From: Silene conica
Lineage: Eukaryota > Streptophyta > Magnoliopsida > Caryophyllales > Caryophyllaceae
Assembly (NCBI GenBank): GCA_029255685.2
Contig: CM055318.2
Span: forward strand, 14,823,001 to 14,887,000
DNA length: 64,000 nt
Direction: 5' to 3'
Under the pieces are notes generated by a model, which saw only the letters and a list, made by a program, of their open reading frames with translations, was not told the DNA's origin and ran no database searches. Both the position numbers and the translations under genes were made by a program. Positions 41,187 to 54,700 of the stretch are shown piece by piece. Numbering within the stretch: the stretch's first letter is position 1; each line of letters starts with the position of its first letter.

Positions 41187-43394
41187 TTGTGTCCCTATCT
41201 CTTTATTTTATGTGCAGAAGTTTTGTCAAGTATGACTAGAAGAGCGGTTGAATGTGGGGCGATTCATGGATTACGTATTACGCCGAGTGCACCGGTTATA
41301 TCTCACCTTTTTTTCGCGAAAGACAGTATTTTTTTCATTAAGGCAAATCTCAAGGGGGATAGGGAACTGAAGGAGCTTCTAAGGAAGTATGAGATGGCTT
41401 CGGGGCAGGCTATAAATTTTGATAAAACGACGGTGTCCTTCAGTCGGGGAACGAGGGGATCGGATAGGGATATAGTAACTAATTGCTTGGGAGTGAGATA
41501 TGTCGAGACACAGGATAAATACCTAGGCTTACCTACTACTGTGGGGCACTCAAAACGTGTGCTCGCTAATGTGGTTCGGGATAAGTTAAGCAAAAAGCTT
41601 CAAGGATGGCGTGGTCAGTTGTTTTCGAAGGCGGGACGGGAAGTATTGATAAAGGCAGTAGCCCAATCAATCCCGACCTATGCAATGAGTGTCTTCAAAC
41701 TACCGACGACGTTTTGTGAGGACTTGAGGTCTATGGTCTCGAAAGTTTGGTGGGGAGCGTCTAATGGTAAAGGTAAGATCCCGTGGATAGCCTGGGCGAA
41801 ACTGTGCAAACCGAAAAGTCTGGGTGGGTTGGGATTCAGGGACTTCCACAAATTTAACATGGCTCTTTTGGATAAGCAAGCTCGGCGTTGTGTAACTAAT
41901 GTGGACTGTCTTATGGTCCGGGTTTTGAGGGCGAAATATTTTCCAGCAGATAACTTCTTGACCGCAACACTGGGATGCAACCCCAGTTACACATGGCGTG
42001 GTATTGCGGAAGCTAGGAGAGTGTTGATGGGAGGTTTAAGAAGACGTATAGGGGATGGTCTGTCAACTAATGTTTGGAGGGATCCGTGGATTCCGAATAC
42101 CCAGACAAGGCGTATCTTATCTCCTCGGCTGGGAGCGGATGCTAACTTGGTTGTTGCGGATCTTTGGGATGCGGAAGGCAAGGAGTGGAATAGGGACAAA
42201 GTGGCTGAAATTCTCCTCCCTTTCGAAGCTGATCGCGTGCGCAACATAAGGATAAGCCAAACAAAACCAGCGGACTCTTGGGTATGGGACTTAGAGCGCA
42301 ATGGTGAGTATTCGGTGAAGTCGGCATACCGGGTCTTGGCCGCGGGAGAAGAGCACGATAGTAGCATGTCGGATAATACGAAGGAAAAGTTGTTATGGAA
42401 CCGTATATGGAAATCAAAAGTCCTTCCTCGGATTAAGGTGTTTATGTGGGCTTTTTGTAACAATTCGATTGCAACTAAGGGGAACTTGGCTTCTCGAGTG
42501 AGGTCGATTAATGCATATTGTCCGGTCTGTTCTTATGAGGAGGAGACTTGTCTCCACCTTGTAAGGGGTTGTGGGGTGGCGGGAGGGTTGTGGGCTAGGT
42601 TGGGACTGGAGGTACGACATGTGGGTGGGTTTGAGGGGGTGAGAGAGTGTGTGGAGGAAGTGTGGAGGGAGATGGAGGATAGTGAGATAGATTTGTTCAT
42701 GACGTCTTGCTGGGCCATTTGGGAGGGGCGTAATAGGTGGGTGTTTGAAGGGCTGCGGTTTGATGTGGAGGTGGTGAAGAACAGATGTGTGGAGCTGATG
42801 AAGGAGATGCGGGAGAGAGAGGATAGCAGAGTAGAAGCAAGCAGGTGGAACGATAACAAAAACGAAACTGGAAGTGCGGAGGATGAAGAGGAACGAAGAG
42901 GATGGGTCAGACCTAGTCGGGGTATGGTAAAGATTAATGTAGACGCAGGGGTTAAGAAGGGGTGGGGAACAGGGTGGGGGCTGGTATGTAGGGATGCGGA
43001 GGGGAAGGTGTTGTGGGCGAGGAGCGAATACCATCAGAGTACTCGGGGCGTGAATCAGGCGGAGGCGGAAGCTGTGTTGCTGGGAGTGCAGGAAGCGAGA
43101 CGAAGAGGGTACGATAAAATTATTGTTGAAAGCGATTGCAAGATGGTTATTGAAGCTCTGAACTCGAAGGAAACAGGCAGGAGCGACCTACACTTATTAT
43201 TTGATGATATTCGGTTAGCTAGCGTAGATTTTAATGTTTTGTTATGGTCTTTTGTTAAGCGTGATAAAAACAAAGTGGCTCACGAACTGGCTCATTTGAG
43301 TTCGTCAGTCATACCTAGTCAAATGTGGGACGATGTAGAACTCCCACGTTTCATTGTGATGTTGGTGGTTTCAGATTTGAATGATATAGCTTAG
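41187..43394 (+). pseudogene. 5'-truncated L1-type LINE ORF2 with RNase H
   Basis: The frame is open for 735 codons but enters in the middle of reverse transcriptase (CPYLFILCAEVLSSM, which normally follows GDPLS), so the element is 5'-truncated and the first codon is only a junction. The catalytic box reads FFAKDSIFF, where FADD is expected: the second Asp is replaced by Lys. Then come the thumb (KLQGWRGQLFSKAG), zf-RVT region (YCPVCSYEEETCLHLVRGC) and RNase H (KINVDAGVKKG, NQAEAEAVLLG, VESDCKMVIEAL). An A-rich tail follows at about 43418-43460. The long open frame implies a recent insertion, but it cannot encode a working polymerase. Confidence 0.9.
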
Positions 43395-43691
43395 TCCCGC
43401 CTCGTGGGATTTCAAAAAAATAAAAATAAATAAAGATATTGAAAAAAATATATAAAAAAAAGTAACACTTATTTTTAAACAGTCTTTAAAATAGTACTTT
43501 AACCGTATTTTTTTCATCTATATGTGATTTTCTTACAAAACTAATATTATATAAAAAATTGTTTTACAACAAATTGATATATCAATATTTATCTATATCT
43601 ATCTATTTATATTATTAAATAAAGTTTTTTCCGAGCGATTTTATTGATTGTTTTTTTCAAGATGTAATTCGTATATTATTACAAATAATAC
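43395..43691. other. LINE A-rich tail and AT-rich spacer
   Basis: A-rich sequence to about 43460 is the tail of the preceding LINE. The remainder is low-complexity AT-rich DNA with no gene. Confidence 0.5.
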
Positions 43692-43709
43692 GTTATTGAC
43701 ATGACATTT

Positions 43710-46702
43710 TTTTTTTTGCAAAAGGTTATAATTCTTTTTATTCGTCCACTCGGGGCAAAGAAAAAGAATACATTTTACAAAAGTATAACCACTTGAGCGT
43801 TTAGAAATAAAGGCTAACTAATTACCTACTAAAATTGGAATGAAAATCTCCTAATCTTCTAACGAAAACTTATGCAATAAAGACACACTGACTACATATT
43901 TGATCTTGTTCTGTATGGCCTCTTCCGTTCGTTCTTTGCTGGCAAAAATTCTTGAGTTTCTTTCGGACCATATTTCGTAAATGGAACCAACAAGGCTGCT
44001 TACATATCACTCATGCTTCCAGTGTTTCTTCCTCCTCTTGTTTGCACTCCATTTCAGATCATCTACATAGTTAAAATGGCTGGTACTCATTTCCATCCAA
44101 GCTAGTATGTTCCTCCATATGCTAGCTGAAACTGGACACTTGAAAAACAAATGAGTATGAGACTCAGCAGCTGCTTTACATAATGTGCAGGGATTGACCA
44201 ATTGAATGCCTCTCTTCTGAATATTATCAACAGTAGCAAGGCACTTTTGGACTGCAAGGGATGCAATGACAGCGTGCCTAGGCTGAACTGCTTTGCCATA
44301 CACCATATTTAGGCATGGGATAATCCTGTGGTTTGGTCTAAACCAGTTATATGCTTCTTGGATATGAAATTTGCCATTCTTTACCCAACTATTGAGAGTT
44401 CTTTCTGCAAGTTCTGTTGACCCCAGACGAGCAAGGAGTTCATTTTTGACAACCAAGATGCTAGTGAAACAAGTAGAGAACTGATCTTTATTTTCAGTCC
44501 CCCAGATATCAGTATGTTGTAAATGGTAAGCTTTACTCCATTTACACCATAAACTATCATGATTATTAATGATTAGCCAAAGCCATTTTGCAAGCAAGGC
44601 CTTATTCCAAGACAGAAGTTCCTTGACATCAAACCCTCCTTCTTTCTTAGGGGAGCAAATACTTTGCCAACTTTTGAAGGTTAGCTTCCTCCGGTCATCT
44701 GTCAAGCCCCAAAAGAAGTTTTTGCAGAGTTTTTGAATTAGTTTCATCACTTTCTGAGGGAGAAGTCCACTGATGCACCAGTAACTTTCTAGTCCAAAGA
44801 CAACGGAATTCAGAAGTTGGGCTTTTCCTGCATACGTGAGAAGCTTTGTGGACCAATGTTGTATTATTGTCTGAATTTTTGTGATCAGATTCCCATAATC
44901 CGCAATGGTGTTCCTGGAATCTTTAAGAGGGACCCCTAAATACCTGAAGGGAAAAGATCCTTTAGAAAAACCAGTTGTTGTAATCATTTGCTCCTGAACT
45001 ACTGACTGTATTCCTCCCAAATACATCTCAGTTTTGTCAATATTGACATGTAATCCACTCCAATTTGCAAACTTTGTCAGGGTTTGAGCCACTGCAACCA
45101 CTGAGGGGACATCACCTCGAGTGAATATCATTAAATCGTCTGCAAAAATGAGGTGGGTAAGGCCTAGCTTAGCACACTTAGGATGATAGGAGACTTAAGG
45201 TTGCTCACAAATCTTCCTCATATATCTTGATAAGATTTCCATACTAAGAACAAATATATAAGGAGAAAGAGGGTCTCCTTGACGAATCCCACTTTTCCCT
45301 TTAAAGAAACCATGAGCATAACCATTTAATTTCAAAGAAAACCAAGATGTTGTGATGCACCCCATAATCCATTTAATGAATAAGGGTGGGAAATCTAGGC
45401 ATTGAAGCATGCTCTCAATAAAAGGCCATTGAAGCGAGTCAAAAGCTTTTCTTATATCAACTTTGATTAAGCATCTAGGGGACACATGTTGCCTGGAATA
45501 ACCTTTGATCAAGCTTTGAGAAAGCATGATGTTCTCGTGAATATTTCTGCCCTTAATAAACGCTGCTTGTTCAGACCCTATAAGGTAAAGGGGAATGTGT
45601 TGCAGCCTCTGAGATAAGATTTTGCTGACAGTTTTATAGAATGTTGTACAGCAGGATATAGGTCTGTATTCAAGAACTGATGTGCTGGTCTTGTTTTTGG
45701 GAATCAAGGTAATGAAAGTGGTGTTTGCCAGTTTGCTCATTTGCCCCGTTCTGAAAAAAGACTGAACTGCAGCGCAATAATCTGACTCAATCAAGTCCCA
45801 GCTAGATTTGATGAATTCTGAGGAGAATCCATCAGGGCCTGGGCTCTTATCAGAGTGGATAGTATAAAGGGCAGCTTTAATTTCTGCATTGGTGACTGGA
45901 GCAGTTAAAGTACCATAATCTGCATGATCTACCATCCTCCCAGTCTGGATAAAATCCTTATCCAAATCATCAACAGGGGTGGCTGCTCCTAGCAGACATT
46001 GGTAATAATCAACAAACCCTTGAGCTACATCATGTAAACCCTTTCTTTCAACCCCATGCTGATCAATTATATGACCAATAACCTGCTGTTGTTTCCTCTC
46101 TTTGATTTTTGCATCAAAATATTTGGTAGAGCAGTCATTGAATTTAATTCTGTCTACTTTTGCTCTCTGTGCTAGAATAGATTTCTCTATTCTTCTAAAT
46201 TTGGTGTAATCCTGGACCAGAGTTTTCTCCTGACTAAGGAGATCATCAGAAGTGGGGTTAGTCTGAAGCTGGACCTGACATTGTTGAAGTTGGTGATGAA
46301 GGGAATTCACTCTTTCAGTGATACCATTAAATTTCTGCCCATGGAGGTTTTTGAGAGCCTTTTTAACAGTCTTTAGTTTGGTGAACAACTTAAAAGTAGC
46401 AGACCCTGAAACAACCACATTCCAAGCAACCTTAACAATATCCTGATAGTTAGGATCAGTAATCCAGCAGTTCAGGAAACTGAAAATGGTTTGATGCCTG
46501 TTATCTTCAAGGACAGTTACCATCACAGGTGAGTGATCCGATATCCCTGCTGGGAGAAATTGAGTTGTTGTAGAAAAATGGGTAAGACAGGCTGGATTAC
46601 TCAATGCTCTATCAAGTTTAGACCACATTATTTGAGCATTTTGCTTATTATTCCAAGTAAATTCGCACCCAGAACTTTGAAGATCATCAAGATCACAATC
46701 AT
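43710..46702 (-). mobile_element. 5'-truncated L1-type LINE without RNase H
   Basis: An identical 18-bp word gttattgacatgacattt flanks it (43692-43709, 46703-46720), and an A-tail lies at the low-coordinate end. On the minus strand the endonuclease end (ISDHSPVMV) begins near 46690. Then come reverse transcriptase motifs EYRPISCCTTFYKTVSK, IKVDIRKAFDSLQW and IRQGDPLSPYIFVLSM, followed by the catalytic box LIFADDLMIF and a zf-RVT region. One break, between about 45195 and 45131, splits ORF2 into frames 45195-46628 and 44007-45131. The N-terminal endonuclease and ORF1 are missing. Confidence 0.93.
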
Positions 46703-46834
46703 GTTATTGACATGACATTTATTAACATTTGATTAGGTATTTTTGTGTTTCACAAAGAAAAACTAAATTGAGTTGACAAAAATGATGTTTTAGAGATTTT
46801 TAACCTATTTTTATTGCATATATATATATATATA

Positions 46835-49276
46835 GAGGTAGGATCCGGTGAGTCCACCTAAATATTTGAGTCCATGAGTCCATTTAGAGTATCACAAGTT
46901 GTACTAAAAAATATCACGTTTTTTTTACACTACAAAGTCTACAATATCACAACTTTTTCAATACAATACCCATAGGAAACAATATCACGCACTATATAAA
47001 ATAATATCACGAAATTTTTTCCAGAAATTTTTTCCCCAGATTTTTTTTTCAATTTTTTTTTCGAAATTTTTTTTTTCAGAATTTTTTTTTGTGATATTAT
47101 TTTGAAGAACCGGTGATATTGTATTAAGTAACTTGTGATATTGTAAAGAAAAAAATCGAAAAAAAATTACGAGAAAAACCACCTTTTGGTAAACAATATC
47201 ACGCACTATATTAAACAATATCACGAAATTTTTTCAAGAAATTTTTTTCACGGAAATATTTTTTTTTTCAAATTTTTTTTTCTCAAATTTTTTTTCCGAA
47301 ATATTTTTTTCTCGAAACTTTTTTTGTGATATTATTTTGAAGAACCGGTGATATTGTATTGAGTAACTTCTGATATTGTAATGAAAAAATATCGAAAAAA
47401 ATTTCGAGAAAAAACACCTTTTGTTAAACAATATCACGCACTATACTAAACAATATCACGAAATTTTTTCAAGAACTTTTTTTCCCGGAAAAAATTTTTT
47501 CTCGATTTTTTTTTCCGAAATATTTTTTTCTTGAATTTTTTTTTGTGATATTATTTTGAAGAACCGGTGATATTGTATTGAGTAATTTGTGATATTGTAA
47601 TGAAAAAAAATCGAAAAAATTTCGAGAAAAAACACCTTTTGTTAAACAATATCATTATATCACGCACTATATTAAACAATATCACGAAATTTTTTCAAGA
47701 ACTTTTTTTCCTGGAAATATTTTTTCCAAATTTTTTTTTTCAATTTTTTCTCTCGAAATATTTTTTTTCTCGAATTTTGTTTTGTGATATTATTTTGAAG
47801 AACCGGTGATATTATATTGAGTAATTTGTGATATTGTAATGAAAAAAATAATTCGAGAAACAACGCTTTTTTATTAAAAAAAAACGTGTTTGTTATAAAA
47901 AAAGTGCATACTGAAAAAGAAAATTTTTTTAATAAAGAAAATGTCATTTTAAAAGTAAAGGCAAAAAAAAAGGAAAAAAAAATTGATATTGAAAAAACGT
48001 GATACTTTTTTATACAACTTGTGATATCATTGTTAGACTCATGGACTCAAATATTTAGGGTGGACTCATGTGATCCCAACAGTTTGGATCACATGAGTCC
48101 ACTCTAAATATTTGAATCCATGAGTGTAACAATGATATCACAAGTTATATAAAAAAGTATCACGTTTTTTCAATATCACTTTTTATTTTTTAATTGTTCT
48201 AAAAACTTGACAATGGATCATAATTCTTCAATTATTGAACTAACTTAATTATTTATCAATTATTAATATATTTTGTTGAGATTATTAAAGATTATTAATT
48301 AATTTCGTCGGTCATGATTATTAATGACATATTGTGACTTTGGGAAGTGGGGGGCTGCTGGTGTAATGCTCTCACATAATTCAAACTTTCGATGTATCAT
48401 CAATGTCCCTGTTGAATAACCAAGTCCCAAATTTTGTCGATCTCGAATGCTATTAAAATTGTTTTCTTCAGCAAATCCACGGAAAGTCAGACTATTTTAT
48501 TTTATGATATAACGGAAAGGGAGACGATAAAAATCAATTGATTACAAAAAAAAAATGATAAGAATAAAATTGTAAAACGCGTATGTGAAAGAGTAAAATT
48601 CGTAGGTGAAAAATGATAAGGGTAATATAAGTGGACTTACATTCAATATCACACTTTTTACTAAACAATATCACACGTTATACTCAAGAATGTCACATGT
48701 TATACTCAAGAATATCACACGTTATACTAAACAATATCACAATGTACACTAAAAAAAATTTGAGAAAAAAATATTTCGGGAAAAAAATTTGAGAGAAAAA
48801 TTGAAAAAAGAAATCTGAAAAAAATATTTCCGGGAAAAAAAGTTCATGAAAAAATTTCGTGATATTGTTTAATATAGTGCGTGATATTGTTTAACAAAAG
48901 GCGTTTTTTCTCGAAAAAATTTTTCGATTATTTTTCATTACAATATCACAAGTTACTCAATACAATATCACCGGTTCTTCAAAATAATTTCCCAAAAAAA
49001 AAAATTGAAAAAAAAATCGAGAAAAAAATATTTCGGAAGAAAAATTGAAATTTTTTTTTTTGAAAAAATAAAATTTCGGGAAAAAAAGTTCTGAAAAAAT
49101 TTCGTGATATTGTTTTATATAGTGCGTGATATTGTTTCCTGTGATATTGTATTTAAAAGGTTGTGATATTGTAGACTTTGTAATGTAAAAAAAACGTGAT
49201 ATTTTTTAATACAACTTGTGATACTCTAAATGGACTTATGGACTCAAATATTTAGGTGGACTCACCGGATCCCGCC
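46835..49276. mobile_element. Giant inverted-repeat (foldback-like) element
   Basis: Left end ggatccggtgagtccaccta (46841) and its inverted copy at about 49253-49272 begin long complementary arms that meet near 48081, where gactcatgtgatcc and ggatcacatgagtc face each other across nine bases. Both ends abut (TA)n tracts, suggesting insertion at TA. The arms are full of the heptamer atatcac and its complement. The left arm has about four copies of a unit of roughly 220 bp (starts near 46976, 47195, 47428, 47646). Part of the right arm (about 48180-48640) does not match the left. No protein is encoded. Confidence 0.85.
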
Positions 49277-50964
49277 TATATATATATATATTGGGTTTGT
49301 CGTACTACCCTACTAATAAATTAGTCATGCTAATTTTAATTTAGTAAATTAACTCTTTAATTTATGTCATAGATCTTATGCATGCAATAATAAAATGCGT
49401 AAATAAAAGAATCGGACCCTTACATTCGGTTCAAATATGTGCTAGGACGATCCTCCACGGAGCAACCAATATAGCTTGGCTCTTTTACGATGCGCCCAAG
49501 ACTTACCTTAATACCGAAATCTTTCACAGACTAGGTGAGCAAAATCGGTTTCATTAAAACAAGTTCTAATCCTATTAGAACTATAACCGAAATACTATGT
49601 CCATTATAGTAATTAATATAATCTAATTATATTTAGAGATAATAATATTTTCTTACTAGAAAATATTAGAGAGGTTTTTAGAATTTTCTTACTCTAGAAA
49701 AATCACTAATACGTTCACTCACAATGATGTGAACTGTTCACATATAAAGAGGGTGAGGTTGAGTGTGGGTGAGTGTGTGTCGTGTAATCCTTGCTTGGCA
49801 AGGCTAAATAGGTTGCTTGTCTTACACATGCACTTAGGTATGCATACCTACACCTTAGGTATCAAACCTATCCCATAATTATGTTTTTCTCCACTAATTT
49901 AAACAAATTAGTCCTTCTAGTACACACAATCACACACCCCTTTTATATGTAAAATGGACTTCCATTTTACAATTTGTAATTTATACAATTGTGTAATTAT
50001 GTGACATAATACAATTGTATTAATTTTAATATACATATTTATCAAATAAATATTATCTCTAAATTAATTAAATTATATTTATCAAATTACTTAGTAATTC
50101 ATAATTACTGACTCAAAATATGGTTATTTTTATAATCGTCAATACGATATACAACATTTGTAATAACCACGAACCCTTCTTATTCTAATTTCGACATTTC
50201 ATAAATATCGATTAATATTTGACAATTGACACGTTTCATAAAATCATTACAAACGATTCTAACAAGCGGCACGTGCATCACATGGACATTAAATCTTGTA
50301 TATATAGTTAAAAAAAGAACTTTTAGTAAGTTTTTGGCTTGTTCCAATTCTACCCTTATTTATTTCCATTTATTAACCACCCACCCACCCCTAATCCAAG
50401 TACCCAACATACTTTATACAAATCATAACACTCGCCATACAATCTATATACCCTTACACAACCAAAATGTTAAACAACTAGTATTTGATAAATTTTGTAC
50501 TTTGTCCACAATGGGACATTTAATATGGGTAGGAGGGAGTATCATTTTTAAGGATCAGGGGTCAAAATACGGATTATTAAGAGTGAAGGGTTAAAATACG
50601 GTTCAAAATGTCATTATTGTAACCATTTCAAGAAACTCATAACTTATATTAAGAGTGTCGGGTTAAAATACGGATATTACGAGTGATGGGTTAAAATACG
50701 GATGATTTTCAGTGTCTTCGAGAAGGGAGATTTTTGCATCTTTTAACAAGATCTTTAACTTGGTTAAAATTCGTATCTCTCTTACTTCCTTTAGCAATAA
50801 AATTTTTTTAAGCTCAAATTAGACTAACAAGGGTAAAATTAATTTGCGGTACGTGATTTATATTCCACGTAATTGCTTCAATTAAGTATGTTATAGAGTA
50901 TAAACAACGTGCTTTTTTTTCAAATCACATTATTTTTATGTACAATATCTTAATGCAACTAAAA
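49277..50964. other. AT-rich spacer with a mariner-type terminus
   Basis: At 50513-50539, gggacatttaatatgggtag followed by gagggag resembles the right end of the mariner at 4566-4597. The preceding 200 bp also resemble its right arm (about 4440-4565). No left end is visible, so this is a remnant. No gene is supported elsewhere. Confidence 0.5.
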
Positions 50965-51245
50965 TCATTATTACTATAAAAGAAAAATGTATATCTGCAT
51001 ACGTGGCGCAATATCGTTCCAGCTTTCACTCTTTCTCGCACTCACATTCACCCTCACAAATTCATGTTTCGTAGACCAATCAGAAGCTCTGATTTATGCC
51101 AAGTCAGATATACCATAAATTTTTTAACGACTTAATCAAATAAAAAAAACCTTGAATATTCTACAATTAATATTTGATTCTATTCCATATTCCATCAAAA
51201 CCGTGAATATTCTACAAAAAAATATGATTTATGGGTTTGGGCGAG

Positions 51246-51730
51246 CTTATTCTACAATTGAATACGTATAAGATATACAAAATCCGTAAATATTCCAAAT
51301 TTAATCAAAAAACCTTGAATATTCTACAATTAATTAATTTATATACTAATCTTAATTATAGAATAAATCTTATTCTACAATTGAATACGTATAAGATATA
51401 CAAAATCCGTAAATATTCCAAATGTAATCAAAACCGTAATATTCTACAATTAATTAATTTATATACTAATCTTAATTATAGAATATATCTTATTCTACAA
51501 TTGAATACGTATAACCTATACAAAATCCGTAAATATTCCAAATTTAATCAAAACCGCGAATGTTCTACAACTAATTAATTTATATACTAATCTTAATTAT
51601 AGAATAGATCTTATCCTACAATTGAATACGGTTAAGATATACAAAATCCGTCAATATTCCAAATTTAATCAAAACCGTGAATATTCTACAATTAATTAAT
51701 TTATATACTAATCTTAATTATAGAATAGAT
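51246..51730 (+). repeat. Tandem repeat of about 121-bp units inside the outer Helitron
   Basis: Four units start near 51246, 51368, 51488 and 51610 with cttattctacaattgaatac or a close variant. The array ends where the second Helitron-type 5' end begins (about 51730). Confidence 0.85.
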
Positions 51731-54700
51731 CTTATAATTATTACTATAAAAGCAAAATGTATTTTAGCTGACGTGAAAAAATATCGTTTCAGCGTTTAGT
51801 ATTTCTCGCCCTCACATTCACCCTCAGAAATTTATGTTTCGTACACCAATCAGGATGTCTGATTTATGTCACATCATATATTCTATGATTTATTTAATAA
51901 TTAAATCGAATAAAAAAAATATTCTATAAATGATAAAATCGTGTACTTCATTCATATCTATGATTTATTCGATATTAAATATGCTAATTTGATTGTGATA
52001 ACCGTCTAAGAATATAATAATTTGATAAAATATTATAAATTGATTCATATTATCTTAAGGCATATTCCCTAAATAATAAAACGGTATAAATATGGCAAGT
52101 CAATATTCCAACCACAGAAAAAACGTGTAGCATCTAAGTTATGATTTAATAAATGATACCAAATTAAATACCTATATTTTAGGTGTCATATACAAATATA
52201 TTAATATTCTATCAATCAGAATAAAAACGTATGCCATATACAACTAATATTGGTAACATCCAATCAGAACGTTTACCATGTATAATAAATATTCTATCAG
52301 AATCGTTTACCATATACTAATCCTAAATATCCATGCAATATTCCATAAATATTCTACCAATAATGTCGTCTACCATAAAGTATTCTACCAATATAATAAA
52401 TAGCACATTGAAAATATGCTAAATCAGAATCGTGATAATATTGGTATACAAATATATTAATATTCTACCAATCAGAATAAAAACGTATGCCATATACAAC
52501 TAATATTGGTAACATCCAATCAAAATCGTTTACCATGTATAATAAATATTCTATCAGAATCGTTTACCATATAATAATCCTAAATATTCTACCAATTAGA
52601 TTTTTTTTTCCGGCGATTTCATTGGTTATAAGTAATACTAATAAAAAATTTGTTAGTTGAATTATGACTGTAGTCTTTAATTGGGTTTCGTCTACTGCAT
52701 TTAGGAGATCAATTTTTATTCTTTTATTCTAGAACCCTACAATGATTCAACAACTTCCTCATTTATATATATGTATATATCATACATAATTTCTGAGATT
52801 TACGTAACATTGTTGTTTTAGTTGTTGCCCCCGTTAGGAATTTAGTTTGCTTCATGTTCTTTTAATTTTTTTTTTGGTAATCTTCATGTTCTTTTAATGT
52901 AGATTAATATCTATGTGCTTATATTTTTTTGAACGATAATATTATAAGTAATTTCTTATTTTGCAATTTTTTTGAACAATAATCTTACAAGTAATTTCTT
53001 TTTTGCAGGTTATAACTACGCCGACTCGCTTCATGTTTGATTCTACTATTTGAGTATTAAGAATACCGAGATTGGAATGTAGTATGACATTTTTGTATGA
53101 CTTTTAAATCATATACATTGATGTTCTTGCATAGATCACATTATTACCTAATATTGATTTTTTTGTTTTATATTTTTTTTCATTTATCCGCGAATGCAAT
53201 TGATGTTAAAATTTTGTATGTATCTTCTGTTTTCTGATTTTTTGTTTTTAGTAGAATCTGCTTAAAATTTTCTTTGATATATATTTGACATTTGATACTC
53301 TTTGTTTGTGTATTTTCAAGAAAGAAGACGGTTAAATTAACAATTTGATGTAAAACACTCCAAATTAGGTCTAATAATCTGCTCTACTAACTATTATGCA
53401 ATTTTAATTTGTCTTCCATTGTTTTTGTAAGCTTTACGTTAATTGACTTTTTATACCAAAGTTACAAACAATAAATATATTGACACTTTTTTACTTCGTC
53501 TTATATTTTGTCGAATATCTTGCTTAATTACAATATTAAAGCTTAAGTTTTGTGTGTTGGTATTGATTTCTACGATACAAGAATCACTAAATATGTTGTA
53601 AATGTTATGTTATTTTGAAAGTGGTTATCATGCCATTAGCAAAAAAAAATAGTTGACTAATGGAGTTACGGAGTACCGACCATGATGGAAATTTGTTAAG
53701 ATATATAATTGGTCATACGTCGCTTTTGGTCTTTTTTCTCCGGTTTAGTCAGAATAGTACGAGTTGGATCGCAAGTTAAATACATTTATAGAGCAATCCG
53801 TTAGGGTAATTAAACTTATACTTTGCTTTTGATCCTTTTTTTTTCGTCTACAAAACATGGTACGAGTTACACCGTAAATATAAAACATTATAAAGTTACA
53901 TACTATGAGTAATTTCATAATTTGGAGACATGTACTCACAAACCTATCGACATACATTTGATACTATTTAATATTTAATGGACTATTGGACTCATGTTAT
54001 TACATACGACAATCTTTACGAAAGTCTTTTTTTTCGTCCTCCTTTTAATTATGCATAGATTAAGTTTAAAATTTATGAAATACTCAATTGAAAAATGAAC
54101 TTAAGAGGAGTTACGGAGAACTCTCTTCCATCATCACATGTATACTTCTTCGACTGTCACAAGCATTGAATCTCTAATCCGTACGAATATCATGCAATTT
54201 AGTAGATAATAAATACGGAGTATAAGATAAAAAAAATATTACCATTAAAAGCTGTTATACTTATCCTAATACAAATTCTACTCTACGACGGTCACATGTG
54301 CAACTAACCAAAAGTAATTACAAAAATTTAGGTATGATAAAGGGTATAATTAAAGAAATCTCATACACATCGTTTACTTTGTTTGTGCGTGGCTTATTCC
54401 ATTTTAAAAAATAATAAAAAAGATAAATCAAATGAGGGACCAGTGAGAATATTTTTCTTCAAAAAGTGGACACAAGAGAAGGTTTTTTCAAGAGATATTA
54501 GAATCTTCAATTTTTACGAACTATCTACTTACATAATAAGCAATAAATTAATATTATGATTAAGAAAAGAATTATATCCTACATACAGAGTATATCATAA
54601 AACTTAATGTCAATAATAATTATATCATTAAAAACCAAATAAGAGTTTGGTTGATTAAAACAACTCCAATCACGCAACGATCAATAATGATATTTATGGA

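Noticed and set aside
42414-43034. A 206-codon minus-strand frame rich in Pro, His and Ser
   Set aside because: It is the antisense shadow of the LINE RNase H region at 41187-43394.
46976-47870. The regular ~220-bp repeats considered as a CRISPR-like or satellite array
   Set aside because: Units have no spacer-repeat alternation, occur in an inverted-repeat transposon, and the genome is a plant.
46985-47947. Phe/Lys-rich frames of 67-91 codons
   Set aside because: They are translations of the T-rich and A-rich subrepeats of the inverted-repeat element.
49310-49560. Possible LTR of a Copia element
   Set aside because: No paired LTR, primer-binding site or coding sequence could be found nearby.
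51231-51578. A 115-codon frame with a repeated peptide
   Set aside because: It is a translation of the 121-bp tandem array in the Helitron region and has no other sign of coding.
52610-53060. A possible host-gene fragment with a T-rich intron end (tttttgcag) inside the inner Helitron
   Set aside because: No reading frame on either side resembles a known protein, so gene capture could not be supported.
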